Part shown: piece by piece, positions 26,601-35,208 of the stretch
Layout of the letters: every line of letters starts with the position of its first letter
How positions within the stretch are numbered: position 1 is the first letter of the stretch
Origin: Pseudomonas bohemica
GTDB taxonomy: Bacteria; Pseudomonadota; Gammaproteobacteria; Pseudomonadales; Pseudomonadaceae
NCBI RefSeq assembly: GCF_002934685.1
Contig: NZ_NKHL01000082.1
Location: 1 to 44,300 of the forward strand
DNA length: 44,300 bases
Reading direction: 5' to 3'
The notes under the pieces: generated by a model
Databases searched by the model: none
What the model saw: the letters and a program-made list of their open reading frames with translations, nothing else
Told to the model about the DNA's origin: nothing
Made by a program: the position numbers and the translations under genes

Positions 26601-27185
26601 ATGAAAAAAGTTCTGTTCATCAACGGCGGCAAACAATTCGCTCACTCCGATGGCCGCTACAACGCCACCCTGCACGACGCTGCGCTTACCTTCATGGACC
26701 GCGCTGGTTTTGACGTGAAACAAACCTTCATCGACGGCGGTTACGAGGTCGCTCAAGAGGTGCAGAAATTCCTCTGGGCTGACGTGATCGTCTGGCAGAT
26801 GCCGGGGTGGTGGATGGGCGCGCCGTGGACGGTGAAGAAGTACATCGACGAAGTGTTCACCGAAGGCCACGGCAGCCTGTACGCCAACGACGGTCGCACC
26901 CGTTCCGATGCTTCGCAGAAGTACGGCAGCGGTGGCCTGTTGCAGGGCAGGCAATACATGATTTCGGCCACCTGGAACGCGCCGCAACAAGCGTTCGATG
27001 ATGCGTCGGACTTCTTCGAAGCCAAAGGCGTGGACGCGGTGTATTTTCCGTTCCACAAGGCCAACCAGTTCCTGGGCATGACCGGCCTGCCGACCTTCCT
27101 GGCGGTGGACGTGATGAAAATGCCGAACATCGAAGCCGACGTGAAACGCTATGAAGCGCATTTGGCCACAGTGTTCGGCATCTAA
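26601..27185 (+). CDS. mdaB: NADPH:quinone reductase MdaB
   Basis: A 194-residue flavodoxin-fold enzyme that reduces quinones by two electrons, avoiding semiquinone radicals. It matches MdaB throughout: KKVLFINGGKQFAHSDGRYN at the start (FAD phosphate-binding region), IVWQMPGWWMGAPWTVKKYI at residues 69-90, TWNAPQQAFDD and NQFLGMTGLPTFLAVDVMKM. Length equals the usual 193-200. The upstream neighbour is the YgiN-like ABM protein (divergent), and a LysR gene follows after 64 bases in the same direction. That arrangement suggests control by quinones or oxidative stress, by inference only. Confidence 0.94.
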   Translation: MKKVLFINGGKQFAHSDGRYNATLHDAALTFMDRAGFDVKQTFIDGGYEVAQEVQKFLWADVIVWQMPGWWMGAPWTVKKYIDEVFTEGHGSLYANDGRTRSDASQKYGSGGLLQGRQYMISATWNAPQQAFDDASDFFEAKGVDAVYFPFHKANQFLGMTGLPTFLAVDVMKMPNIEADVKRYEAHLATVFGI

Positions 27186-27249
27186 TGTCTGACCTGTTCT
27201 TTGCGACAAACCGGACTAATATCCAGTCTGTTTTGAGCGGAGGACAACA

Positions 27250-28146
27250 GTGAAAGCCCGATCAGATGAGTTGCAGGTGTTCGTTTCGGTGATTGAAAGC
27301 GGCTCGATATCAGCCGCCGCCGAGCAGATCGGCCAAACGCCCTCGGCCATCAGCCGCACGTTGTCGCGGCTGGAGGCCAAGCTCGGCACTACCTTGCTCA
27401 ACCGCACCACGCGACGCATGGACCTGACCGAGGAGGGCAAGTTCTTCCTGGAGCGGACCAAGCAGATTCTCGGGCAGATGGAGGAGCTGGAGGAGCGCAT
27501 GTCGCTGCGCCAGCAGACGCCGTCCGGACGCCTGCGCATCAACGCCGCGTCACCCTTCATGCTGCATTCCATCGTGCCGTATGTGGCTGAGTTTCGGTCG
27601 TTGTATCCCGATGTCCAGCTGGAGTTGAACAGCAACGATCTGATTATCGATCTGCTGGAGCAGAGCACGGACGTGGCAATCCGCATCGGGGTACTGGCAG
27701 ACTCGACCCTGCACGCGCGGTCGCTGGGCTCCAGTCCGCTGAACATCCTCGCCAGCCCCGATTACCTGAAGAAACACGGCACGCCCAAGACCGTCGAAGC
27801 GTTGAGCGGGCATTCATTGCTGGGCTTCACCCAGACCGAAACGTTGAACCGCTGGCCGTTGCGCCATGCCGAGGGTGATCGTCTGTTCATTCATCCCACC
27901 GTTTCCGCCTCCAGCGGCGAGACTCTGCGTCAGTTGGCGCTGGCGGGAGAGGGCATCGTCTGCCTGTCGCATTTTATGACCCACGAAGACATTCGCCTCG
28001 GTCGCCTGAGCGTCATCCTCCCCGAAGCCAACAGCGGCTATCGCCAGCCGATTCACGCGGTGTACTACCGCAACTCGCAGCTGGCGCTGAGGATTCAGTG
28101 TTTTCTGGATTTCATTCAGCAGAAGTTGGCGAGTTACGCGGCGTAA
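27250..28146 (+). CDS. LysR-family transcriptional regulator (next to mdaB)
   Basis: A 298-residue LysR-type regulator with a GTG start, supported by GCGGAGGAC 6-7 bases before it. HTH: LQVFVSVIESGSISAAAEQI then PSAISRTLSRLEAKLGTTLL and NRTTRRMDLTEEGKFFLERT. It belongs to the CrgA/AaeR/YafC-like group (RLRINAASPFMLHSIVPYVA, then VAIRIGVLADSTLHARSLGS). It is probably co-transcribed with mdaB (64-base gap) or has a promoter in that gap. Members of this group often control quinone or stress reductases, which fits its neighbour. Confidence 0.93.
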   Translation: MKARSDELQVFVSVIESGSISAAAEQIGQTPSAISRTLSRLEAKLGTTLLNRTTRRMDLTEEGKFFLERTKQILGQMEELEERMSLRQQTPSGRLRINAASPFMLHSIVPYVAEFRSLYPDVQLELNSNDLIIDLLEQSTDVAIRIGVLADSTLHARSLGSSPLNILASPDYLKKHGTPKTVEALSGHSLLGFTQTETLNRWPLRHAEGDRLFIHPTVSASSGETLRQLALAGEGIVCLSHFMTHEDIRLGRLSVILPEANSGYRQPIHAVYYRNSQLALRIQCFLDFIQQKLASYAA

Positions 28147-28179
28147 GGCCCACCAGAACATCGAAGGATGGGCACGATA

Positions 28180-28277
28180 CCTGTGGGAGCGAGCTTGCTC
28201 ACGAAGGCTGACTTCCAGACCCGACATCTTGTATGTCTGTACTGGTCCCCTTCGTGAGCAAGCTCACTCCTGCAGGA
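28180..28277. repeat. REP pair between convergent LysR genes
   Basis: Inverted copies GGGAGCGAGCTTGCTCACGA and TTCGTGAGCAAGCTCACTCC at the two ends of the block, about 40 bases apart, between the stop codons of the LysR genes at 28146 and 28302. No other terminator was seen there. Confidence 0.88.
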
Positions 28278-28301
28278 CGATTGCGGCACTGGGGATCCTG
28301 T

Positions 28302-29180
28302 TCAGGATGTGCGAACCCCACTGAACTCCGCCCTCAACATCTCCACGAATGCCTCGCGCGCCGGGTGGTGTTCGGCGTTTTCGTGCCAGTAAAACAAGTT
28401 GTCGATAGACGTCAGTTCCGGGAACTCATAACCCACCCAGCCCGAGCCTTTGTGGTACTGCTCGAACACGCCCTTGGGCACCAGCGCCACCCCGGCGCCG
28501 GCGCTGACGCAGCCGACGATGGTGCCGTAACTGGCAATGCTGATGATCGGCTGGCTCTGGCCGTTGTTCAGCAGCCAGCGTTCCAGCGCCGCGCGGTAGG
28601 GACAGCCTTCGGGCCACATGAAAATCGATTTGCCCTGCAGGTCCGCCGCGCTGCGAACAGGCCCCAGTGACTCGGCGGCGATCAACACCAGGTCTTCGCG
28701 ATACATCGAGGTTCGTTTGAGTTTCGGGCGCTTGACGTCGATGGCGACAATCGCGCCGTCGAGCTTGTGATTGAGCGTCGCGTCGAGCAACTGCGGGCCA
28801 GTGCCGGTGGTCAGCTCCAGCGATACGTCCGGGTAACGGGCGTGAAAACGAGCGAGCAGCCGAGGCAAGCGTGAGGTAGCCGATGACTCGATGGCGCCAA
28901 TGCGCAACGGGCCGGAAGGGGCGGCATCGGGATGCACCGCGCGCCTGGCTTCGTCGGCCAGGCTGAGCATGCGTCCTGCGTACGTCAGGAGGATTTCCCC
29001 CGCCGGACTGATCCTTAACCCACGCCCGTGGCGGAAGAACAGATCGACGCCCAACTCGGCCTCCAGGGCCTTGATCCGCGCGGTGATGTTCGATGGCACG
29101 CAATGCAGCACCTCGGCCGCGCGGGCGATGCTGCCGGTGTCGGCGACGGTCTTGAACATTCGAATCTGGGCTAATTCCAT
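28302..29180 (-). CDS. LysR-family transcriptional regulator
   Basis: A 292-residue LysR-type regulator: LAQIRMFKTVADTGSIARAA then EVLHCVPSNITARIKALEAE and FFRHGRGLRISPAGEILLTY. The effector domain includes LRIGAIESSATSRLPRLLARF and VSAGAGVALVPKGVFEQ. It resembles the PtrR/YneJ-like subgroup but I do not assign a name. It is divergent from the EamA exporter with 112 bases between the start codons, the standard layout for a LysR protein controlling a transporter gene. Confidence 0.93.
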   Translation of the reverse strand: MELAQIRMFKTVADTGSIARAAEVLHCVPSNITARIKALEAELGVDLFFRHGRGLRISPAGEILLTYAGRMLSLADEARRAVHPDAAPSGPLRIGAIESSATSRLPRLLARFHARYPDVSLELTTGTGPQLLDATLNHKLDGAIVAIDVKRPKLKRTSMYREDLVLIAAESLGPVRSAADLQGKSIFMWPEGCPYRAALERWLLNNGQSQPIISIASYGTIVGCVSAGAGVALVPKGVFEQYHKGSGWVGYEFPELTSIDNLFYWHENAEHHPAREAFVEMLRAEFSGVRTS

Positions 29181-29241
29181 GCATCACCAAAAGTGAATGG
29201 TTGAGTCATTATTGTTCGGTTGTGGTGAGCATAAGTTGTTT

Positions 29242-29290
29242 CGATACTCATGGCCAAGGCGCAGGCAAAGGCCTGCCAGCAGGAGTATCG
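29242..29290 (+). promoter_or_regulatory. Leader hairpin hiding the Shine-Dalgarno of the EamA gene
   Basis: CGATACTC (29242-29249) is perfectly complementary to GAGTATCG (29283-29290), and the enclosed GCAGGC (29261-29266) pairs with GCCTGC (29271-29276). The 3' arm contains the GGAG ribosome binding site, three bases upstream of the ATG at 29293. If this RNA folds as drawn, translation initiation would be blocked until the stem opens. It could also be a DNA operator with these arms. Confidence 0.45.
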
Positions 29291-29292
29291 AA

Positions 29293-30243
29293 ATGAGCGT
29301 GGTAGACGACCCGGCCCGGATGGGCGCTGAAGTGGAATATTCGAAACTGCGCTGGCAAGGCGTGAAAGTCGCGCTGGCGACCTTTTTCGTGATCGCCTGC
29401 TGGGGCTTTTCGCCGACCGGCATTCGCATCGGGCTGCAAGGCTACGACCCGACTCATCTGGCGTTGCTGCGTTTTCTCATTGCTTCGGCGTTCATGGCGC
29501 TTATCGCGTCTTCGATGCGTATTTCACTCCCGCGACTCAAGGATCTGCCATTGCTGGCGGTGCTCGGTTTCTTCGCCGTCAGCCTGCACCACATTGCGCT
29601 GAACTTCGGCCAGGCCGGGGTCAGCGCCGGGGCGTCCAGCGTACTGATTCAGTCGATGCCGCTGTTCACCGCGTTGCTCGCGCATTTCGTGTTCAAGGAA
29701 CGCGTCAGCGCCTGGCGCTGGACCTGCGTCGCGTGGGGTCTGATCGGCGTGGCGATCGTCATCACCGGCGATCGCGGTTTTGGCCACATCGACGCACGCG
29801 GGCTGCTGGTCCTGCTCGCGGCGTTTTCCTGGAGCGTGTATTTCTCCTTGCAAAAGCGCTACAGCCACCGTTACGACGGGCTGACCATGGTCTGCTACAC
29901 CATCTGGGCCGGGACGTTTTTCCTGCTGATTTACTTGCCGGGCCTGATGGGCGAAATCGTCAACGCGCCACTGCGGGTCAACATCGCTGTGGGCGTCCTG
30001 GGTTTCTTCCCCAGCGCGCTGGCGTATCTGGCCTGGGCCTACGTGCTCAAACACATGGATGTCAGTCGCGCCTCGATGAGCCTTTACCTCACGCCTCCCA
30101 TGGCCATCGCCATCGCCTCGGCACTGCTTGGGGAAATGCCCTCGCAGTGGGTGATCGTGGGTTCGGTGGTGGTGCTGAGCAGCGTCCTGGCGCTGAACCT
30201 CAGACGCGAGCAAGTAGGTCTCAAGACGCTGAAGGGCGCCTGA
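29293..30243 (+). CDS. EamA/DMT-superfamily transporter
   Basis: A 316-residue inner-membrane protein with ten predicted helices and two EamA repeats. The first covers KVALATFFVIACWGFSPTGI to ITGDRGFG, the second begins GLLVLLAAFSWSVYFSLQKR and ends VVLSSVLALNLRR. Such drug/metabolite transporters mostly export amino acids or other metabolites (RhaT/YdcZ-like group). AGGAG lies 8 bases before the ATG at 29293; the upstream frame from 29197 is not supported. It is divergent from a LysR gene and convergent with the protease gene at 30252, eight bases apart. Confidence 0.93.
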   Translation: MSVVDDPARMGAEVEYSKLRWQGVKVALATFFVIACWGFSPTGIRIGLQGYDPTHLALLRFLIASAFMALIASSMRISLPRLKDLPLLAVLGFFAVSLHHIALNFGQAGVSAGASSVLIQSMPLFTALLAHFVFKERVSAWRWTCVAWGLIGVAIVITGDRGFGHIDARGLLVLLAAFSWSVYFSLQKRYSHRYDGLTMVCYTIWAGTFFLLIYLPGLMGEIVNAPLRVNIAVGVLGFFPSALAYLAWAYVLKHMDVSRASMSLYLTPPMAIAIASALLGEMPSQWVIVGSVVVLSSVLALNLRREQVGLKTLKGA

Positions 30244-30251
30244 GGATTGAG

Positions 30252-31532
30252 TTACCGGTAGCCGGAAATGGCCTCCTTGGTCACCTCCAGCACGCGATGA
30301 TTGTCGGCGGTTTCAGCGTCACCGATGGGCACGCCCTCGTAGCGAATGTCGGGGTTGGACCACAGGTTCAGACGCTGGGACGTTGGCGGGTTGGGTTGGG
30401 TGCCGACAATCGTGTGCCAGGTGTTGCCGCCCGCGTTAAATCGATAGGCATGGGCGAAGGGATAAGGCGTCATCGAAGGGTCGTTGGCGATCTCATGGCG
30501 AGCAGACTGCAGGTGGCCGATTTCATGGGCGAAGGTGAAGTTGACGATGCACTCATAGGCGACCATGGCGAATGCGGTGTCCGCCGTCGAGCCGTTTTGC
30601 GACGCCTGACCGCAGTACTGCGAGCCATCCTCGGCAGGCGCCGAGCCAAAGAGATAGATGACGACGTCAGCGCGCGTTTCATCGCGGACAGTGAGCGAGT
30701 CGTCCATGAACCCGTCGTTCGGAGTCCTCAGCCGGATCAGGTCGAGGCCGGGAAGTGCGGCATTCGGCACGTAGTCGGTCACTTGGTACGCCACCAGTCG
30801 CAATGTGATGCCGATCATGCTGTTGATATAACTTTGATTGGCCAGCGCCACTGCCAATTGCGCCAGGCCCAGCATGTCGCCCTGGTATTCAGAGACGGTC
30901 TTTTGCGGCACGACGGTCATGACATCGATCGTGGTCTGCGCGGGGGACTTCGCAGACACCGTGCGCGGCGTAGCGGGGGTCGCGGCACTGCGCTTGGTGA
31001 GACCAACGTCGTCTCTTTCCGGCGGCATCTTCGTACCGTCCAGCACAATCACCACATGCCGATCATTGCCCACCGGACGCAACTCATACAGCTGCTGACC
31101 CTGACGGATCGTCCCGGTGACGGTCTGGGCGTGTTTAACCAACGTGATGGAGTTCAGCGGGTCCTGCCATTGCGGTATTTCAGGCACGACGTTCACGTGG
31201 CCTTCGATATTGCCATACCAGATGATGCTTTTCGTGCCGTCAGGGTTGGTCACTTCCTCGCTGCGAACTTTCGTGGCGCTGATGAGATGGTCGATCAAGG
31301 TGAACTTCAGGGTCTTCTGATCCTGGGTGATCGCGTGCGGGTCGACGCTGACTTCCTGCACCTGCAAGGCTGCGGGAAAGGCGCGCATTCTGTTGAGTGT
31401 GGCGGTAAACGCGGCGTCCACCTGAGCAGTATCAGGCGTTGTCTGGATGAATGGCTCGCGTTGGAAAACGGTCAGATACAACACGATCACGGCTACCAGC
31501 ACGGTAGCCATCAATGCATAAGTCACCTTCAT
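30252..31532 (-). CDS. Membrane-anchored metzincin-like zinc protease (reprolysin-like), atypical
   Basis: A 426-residue protein with one N-terminal hydrophobic segment (VTYALMATVLVAVIVLYLTV), so probably an inner-membrane anchor with the bulk outside. After a 280-residue region without recognised domains comes a zinc site: HEIGHLQSARH at residues 336-346, with metzincin spacing (HExxH-x5-H). The C terminus (PDIRYEGVPIGDAETADNHR) is like bacterial reprolysin-type metalloproteases. Two family hallmarks differ: the Gly at position 8 of the motif is Ser, and the Met-turn position reads WHTIV rather than a methionine-containing block. Good ribosome site (AAGGAGCAAC) before the ATG. The substrate is unknown. 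It is divergent from ggt across 273 bases. Confidence 0.75.
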   Translation of the reverse strand: MKVTYALMATVLVAVIVLYLTVFQREPFIQTTPDTAQVDAAFTATLNRMRAFPAALQVQEVSVDPHAITQDQKTLKFTLIDHLISATKVRSEEVTNPDGTKSIIWYGNIEGHVNVVPEIPQWQDPLNSITLVKHAQTVTGTIRQGQQLYELRPVGNDRHVVIVLDGTKMPPERDDVGLTKRSAATPATPRTVSAKSPAQTTIDVMTVVPQKTVSEYQGDMLGLAQLAVALANQSYINSMIGITLRLVAYQVTDYVPNAALPGLDLIRLRTPNDGFMDDSLTVRDETRADVVIYLFGSAPAEDGSQYCGQASQNGSTADTAFAMVAYECIVNFTFAHEIGHLQSARHEIANDPSMTPYPFAHAYRFNAGGNTWHTIVGTQPNPPTSQRLNLWSNPDIRYEGVPIGDAETADNHRVLEVTKEAISGYR

Positions 31533-31805
31533 GGTGTTGCTCCTTGCACTCTCGGCGCGCGGCCTTGCGCTGTCACTACCTTAGCAAAGGCGATGCCTGA
31601 GCATCTGATCGATTGGCGATCAGACCGGGCCTGTTTATCGCGACATTGCGCTTCCAGAGGCTCTACCCATAACGGCTACTTTCGGGTGACTGTTTGCGTT
31701 GACGGGCATTTTTCATCATTAATGAACGCCCGGACCGTTAGTCTCGTCAGCATTCAGACAGCCAGTCGGTAACAAGCTGTCGCGTTAGCCTACAAAGGAA
31801 GCCTT
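31533..31805. other. Divergent protease/ggt promoter region
   Basis: It holds an inverted repeat CTGATCG-N5-CGATCAG (31605-31623) and, nearer ggt, a bulged hairpin with GGGC...GCCC outer arms and TTCAT...ATGAA inner arms (about 31703-31734). TTGACG before the latter (about 31698) could be a -35 for ggt, but no clear -10 was found. No small ORF seen. Confidence 0.4.
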
Positions 31806-33473
31806 ATGCGAGTCGTGACCCTCAAGACCGTCGCCCTGGCGGTGATGTTCGCCGCCAGTTCCCCGGTGTATGCCGTCGCGCTCGATGCCGGCGCCGTTGC
31901 AGCCCCCGACCAGTATGGCGCCGAAGTCGCGGCGCAGATCCTGAAAAAGGGCGGCAATGCCGTCGACGCCGCTGTCGCCACCGCATTCACCCTGGCTGTG
32001 ACCTATCCCGAGGCGGGCAACATCGGAGGTGGTGGTTTCATGACCCTGTTCATGCGCGGCAAGCCTTACTTCCTCGACTACCGCGAGACTGCACCCAAGG
32101 CCGCCAGCCGCAACATGTATCTGGACGAAAAGGGCGAAGTGATCCCCGGTATGAGCCTGGTTGGCGCCCGTGCATCCGGGGTGCCTGGCACGGTCATGGG
32201 CCTGTGGGAAGCGCATCAGAAATTCGGCAGATTGCCGTGGGCCGAGCTGCTGACCCCAGCCATTGGCTATGCGCGAAACGGTTTCAAGGTGGCTGACAAG
32301 CAGTACATGTATGGCGCCGAAGCGATCAAGCAACTGAACGGCAAGACCAACTTCGGCGACTATTTCGGCGACATGAAAACCGGCGAGACCTTCCGCCAGC
32401 CGGAGCTGGCCAAGACGCTGGAGCGCATCGCCGACAAAGGCGCCAACGAGTTCTACCAGGGCCAGACAGCCGACCTGTTGGTGGCGCAGATGCAGCACGA
32501 TAACGGCCTGATTACCAAACAGGACCTCGCCGATTACAAGGCGGTATGGCGCAAGCCGCTGCACATCAATTTCAATGGCAACACCCTGTACACCGCGCCG
32601 TTGCCAAGCTCTGGCGGCGTCGCGCTGGCGCAGCTGATCGGCATCAAGCAGCAACTGGGGGATGACTTCAAAGGCGTGCCGCTGAACTCGGCGCGTTACA
32701 TCCATCTGTTGGCGGAGATCGAAAAACGCGTGTTCGCCGACCGCGCGAATTATCTGGGCGATCCGGATTTCTCGCAGGCGCCGGTGAATCAACTGACCGA
32801 TCACGTCTATCTCGCCGGACGCGCCCATGAGATCAATCCCACTGCGATTTCGCCGACAGAAAATGTGAAGGCCGGGCTTGAGTCTCATCAGACGACGCAC
32901 TTCTCCATCGTCGATTCCAAGGGCAATGCGGTGAGCAACACCTACACCCTGAACTGGGATTACGGCAGCGGTGTGGTGGTCAAGGGTGCAGGCTTTTTGA
33001 TGAACGACGAGATGGATGATTTCAGCGCCAAGCCGGGGGTGGCCAATGCCTTTGGCGTGGTGGGCGGCGACGCCAACGCCATCGAGCCGGGCAAGCGCAT
33101 GTTGTCGTCGATGAGCCCGAGCCTGGTGACGCGTGATGGTGCGGTGACGCTGGTATTGGGTACGCCGGGTGGCTCGCGGATTTTCACCACCGTGTTTCAA
33201 GTGCTGAACAACCTCTACGACTTCCATATGCCGCTCAAGGACGCCGTCGCCGCGCAGCGGGTTCATCACCAGTTGCTGCCGAAAGACACGATCTACACCG
33301 AGAAATTTGCGCCATTGCCAGCACCGGTGGCCGATGAACTGAAAGCCATGGGCTACACGCTCAAGGATCAGGGCTGGTCGATGGGCAACGTGCAGGCGAT
33401 CAGGATCGATGGCACGAAAGTCGAAACCGCATCCGACCCGCGTGGGCGGGGAGTGGGGAGGGTGGTGAAGTAA
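31806..33473 (+). CDS. ggt: Gamma-glutamyltransferase (glutathione hydrolase)
   Basis: A periplasmic N-terminal nucleophile hydrolase that splits or transfers the gamma-glutamyl group of glutathione and similar peptides. The 555-residue precursor starts with a Sec signal peptide (to about SSPVYA, residue 23). It shows NIGGGGFMTLFMRGKPYFLD and YRETAPKAA, and the autocleavage site HQTTHFSIVD. Thr363, the first Thr of TTHFS, becomes the N-terminal nucleophile of the small subunit. The small-subunit block PGKRMLSSMSPSLV and LGTPGGSRIFTTVFQVL complete the active site. CAAAGGAAGC precedes the ATG. It stands alone between the divergent protease and a REP pair. Confidence 0.96.
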   Translation: MRVVTLKTVALAVMFAASSPVYAVALDAGAVAAPDQYGAEVAAQILKKGGNAVDAAVATAFTLAVTYPEAGNIGGGGFMTLFMRGKPYFLDYRETAPKAASRNMYLDEKGEVIPGMSLVGARASGVPGTVMGLWEAHQKFGRLPWAELLTPAIGYARNGFKVADKQYMYGAEAIKQLNGKTNFGDYFGDMKTGETFRQPELAKTLERIADKGANEFYQGQTADLLVAQMQHDNGLITKQDLADYKAVWRKPLHINFNGNTLYTAPLPSSGGVALAQLIGIKQQLGDDFKGVPLNSARYIHLLAEIEKRVFADRANYLGDPDFSQAPVNQLTDHVYLAGRAHEINPTAISPTENVKAGLESHQTTHFSIVDSKGNAVSNTYTLNWDYGSGVVVKGAGFLMNDEMDDFSAKPGVANAFGVVGGDANAIEPGKRMLSSMSPSLVTRDGAVTLVLGTPGGSRIFTTVFQVLNNLYDFHMPLKDAVAAQRVHHQLLPKDTIYTEKFAPLPAPVADELKAMGYTLKDQGWSMGNVQAIRIDGTKVETASDPRGRGVGRVVK

Positions 33474-33490
33474 TTCGGATCGAGCGCGAA

Positions 33491-33585
33491 CCTCTGCAGA
33501 AGCGCGCTTGCCCGCGATTGCGGTGTGTCAGTCGGCATTTATCCGTCTATACAGACACCTTTGCGGGCAAGCGCGCTCCTACAGG
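33491..33585. repeat. REP pair of the GCGCGCTTGCCCGCG type
   Basis: Inverted copies AGAAGCGCGCTTGCCCGCGA (from about 33499) and TTGCGGGCAAGCGCGCTCCT (to about 33581), between the convergent ggt and prfC genes. Same subfamily as 15571-15660. Confidence 0.85.
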
Positions 33586-33624
33586 TTTCGCGTGCGTCGG
33601 GCCAAAGCCCAAGGTTAACTGCTT

Positions 33625-35208
33625 TTAATGGTGCTCACGCGTTGCTCGGAATTTCACATCCGGCCAGCGCTCTTCCATCAATGCCAGGTTCACTCGCGTT
33701 GGCGCCAGGTAGGTCAGGTGACCGCCGCCGTCCAGCGCCAGGTGTTCCACGGCCTTGTTCTCGAATTCCTCGAGTTTCTTCTTGTCACCCGAGTCGATCC
33801 AGCGCGCAGACCATACGGTGATCGGCTCGTAGGAGCATTCCACTTTGTATTCTTCCTTCAGGCGGCTGGCCACGACATCGAACTGCAAGACACCGACGGC
33901 GCCGAGGATGATGTCGTTGCTGCGCACCGGGAAGAACACCTGGGTGGCGCCTTCTTCGGCCAACTGCTGCAAACCCTGACGTAACTGCTTGGATTTCAGC
34001 GGATCGCGCAAGCGCACGCGGCGGAACAGCTCCGGGGCGAAGTGTGGGATACCGGTGAAGCCCAGGGCCTCACCTTCGCTGAAGGTGTCACCGATCTGGA
34101 TCGTACCGTGGTTGTGCAAACCAATGATGTCGCCGGCGTAGGCTTCTTCCAGCTGCTCACGTTCGCTGGAGAAGAACGTCAGCGCGTCGCCGATACGCAC
34201 GTCCTTGCCGGTACGTACGTGGCGCATTTTCATGCCCTTGTCGTACTTGCCCGAACAGATACGCATGAAGGCGATGCGGTCGCGGTGCTTGGGGTCCATG
34301 TTCGCTTGAATCTTGAACACAAAGCCGCTGAACTTCTCTTCGACCGGCTCGACCGTGCGCTCGTTGGCCACGCGCGCCAACGGCTTCGGCGCCCAGTCCA
34401 CCACCGCATCGAGCACGTGATCGACACCGAAGTTGCCCAGCGCCGTACCGAAAAACACCGGGGTCAACTGACCGTCGAGGAATTCCTGCTGATCGAAGGT
34501 GTGGCAGGCGCCCTGCACCAGTTCCAGCTGCTCGATGAAACGCCCGTACTCGTCGCCCAGATGCGCGCGGGCTTCGTCGGAGTCCAACTTCTCGATGATC
34601 TTGGTCTCGGTGCGTTCATGACCGTGACCGGCGGTGTAGACGATGATGTAGTCGTCGGCCAGGTGGTACACGCCCTTGAAGTCGCGGTAGCAACCGATCG
34701 GCCAGGTGATCGGCGCCGCCTTGATCTTCAGCACCGCTTCGATCTCGTCCAGCAGCTCGATCGGGTCGCGAATGTCGCGGTCCAGCTTGTTGATGAAGCT
34801 GACGATCGGCGTATCGCGCAGACGGCAGACGTCCATCAGGGCGATGGTGCGTGGTTCTACGCCCTTACCGCCGTCGAGCACCATCAGCGCCGAGTCCACT
34901 GCCGTCAGGGTGCGGTAGGTGTCTTCGGAGAAGTCTTCGTGGCCCGGGGTGTCGAGCAGGTTGATCATGTGTTCGCGATACGGGAACTGCATGACCGACG
35001 TGGTGATGGAAATACCCCGCTGCTTTTCCATCTCCATCCAGTCGGAGGTGGCATGGCGATCGGACTTGCGGGATTTCACCGTACCGGCGACCGCAATTGC
35101 CTTGCCCATCAGCAGAAGCTTTTCGGTGATGGTGGTCTTACCGGCATCGGGGTGAGAAATAATGGCGAAAGTGCGGCGTTTCGCGACTTCGGCGGCCTGT
35201 CTGGTCAT
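33625..35208 (-). CDS. prfC: Peptide chain release factor 3 (RF3)
   Basis: A 527-residue translational GTPase that removes RF1/RF2 from the ribosome after termination. GTPase motifs are in order: G1 [13 protein letters not shown] (residues 19-31), G2/switch near [13 protein letters not shown] with RGISITTS, G3 [12 protein letters not shown], and G4 NKLDRD. Domains II and III follow ([12 protein letters not shown], then the C-terminal [12 protein letters not shown]). The ATG at 35208 begins the conserved [19 protein letters not shown]; the 17 extra codons upstream are not typical. It is an ordinary housekeeping gene, transcribed away from the ABC transporter region. Confidence 0.97.
   Translation of the reverse strand: MTRQAAEVAKRRTFAIISHPDAGKTTITEKLLLMGKAIAVAGTVKSRKSDRHATSDWMEMEKQRGISITTSVMQFPYREHMINLLDTPGHEDFSEDTYRTLTAVDSALMVLDGGKGVEPRTIALMDVCRLRDTPIVSFINKLDRDIRDPIELLDEIEAVLKIKAAPITWPIGCYRDFKGVYHLADDYIIVYTAGHGHERTETKIIEKLDSDEARAHLGDEYGRFIEQLELVQGACHTFDQQEFLDGQLTPVFFGTALGNFGVDHVLDAVVDWAPKPLARVANERTVEPVEEKFSGFVFKIQANMDPKHRDRIAFMRICSGKYDKGMKMRHVRTGKDVRIGDALTFFSSEREQLEEAYAGDIIGLHNHGTIQIGDTFSEGEALGFTGIPHFAPELFRRVRLRDPLKSKQLRQGLQQLAEEGATQVFFPVRSNDIILGAVGVLQFDVVASRLKEEYKVECSYEPITVWSARWIDSGDKKKLEEFENKAVEHLALDGGGHLTYLAPTRVNLALMEERWPDVKFRATREHH

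Noticed and set aside
29733..31772. 679-residue plus-strand frame across the EamA and protease genes
   Set aside because: It overlaps EamA in a different frame and is antisense to the protease, whose frame has a zinc motif and membrane anchor. High GC makes such long shadows common.
31785..33269. 494-residue minus-strand frame opposite ggt
   Set aside because: Antisense shadow of a complete gamma-glutamyltransferase.
9456..33585. CRISPR-like array
   Set aside because: The repeated units are imperfect palindromes in inverted pairs, spread one pair per intergenic gap, with no regular spacers: they are REP elements.
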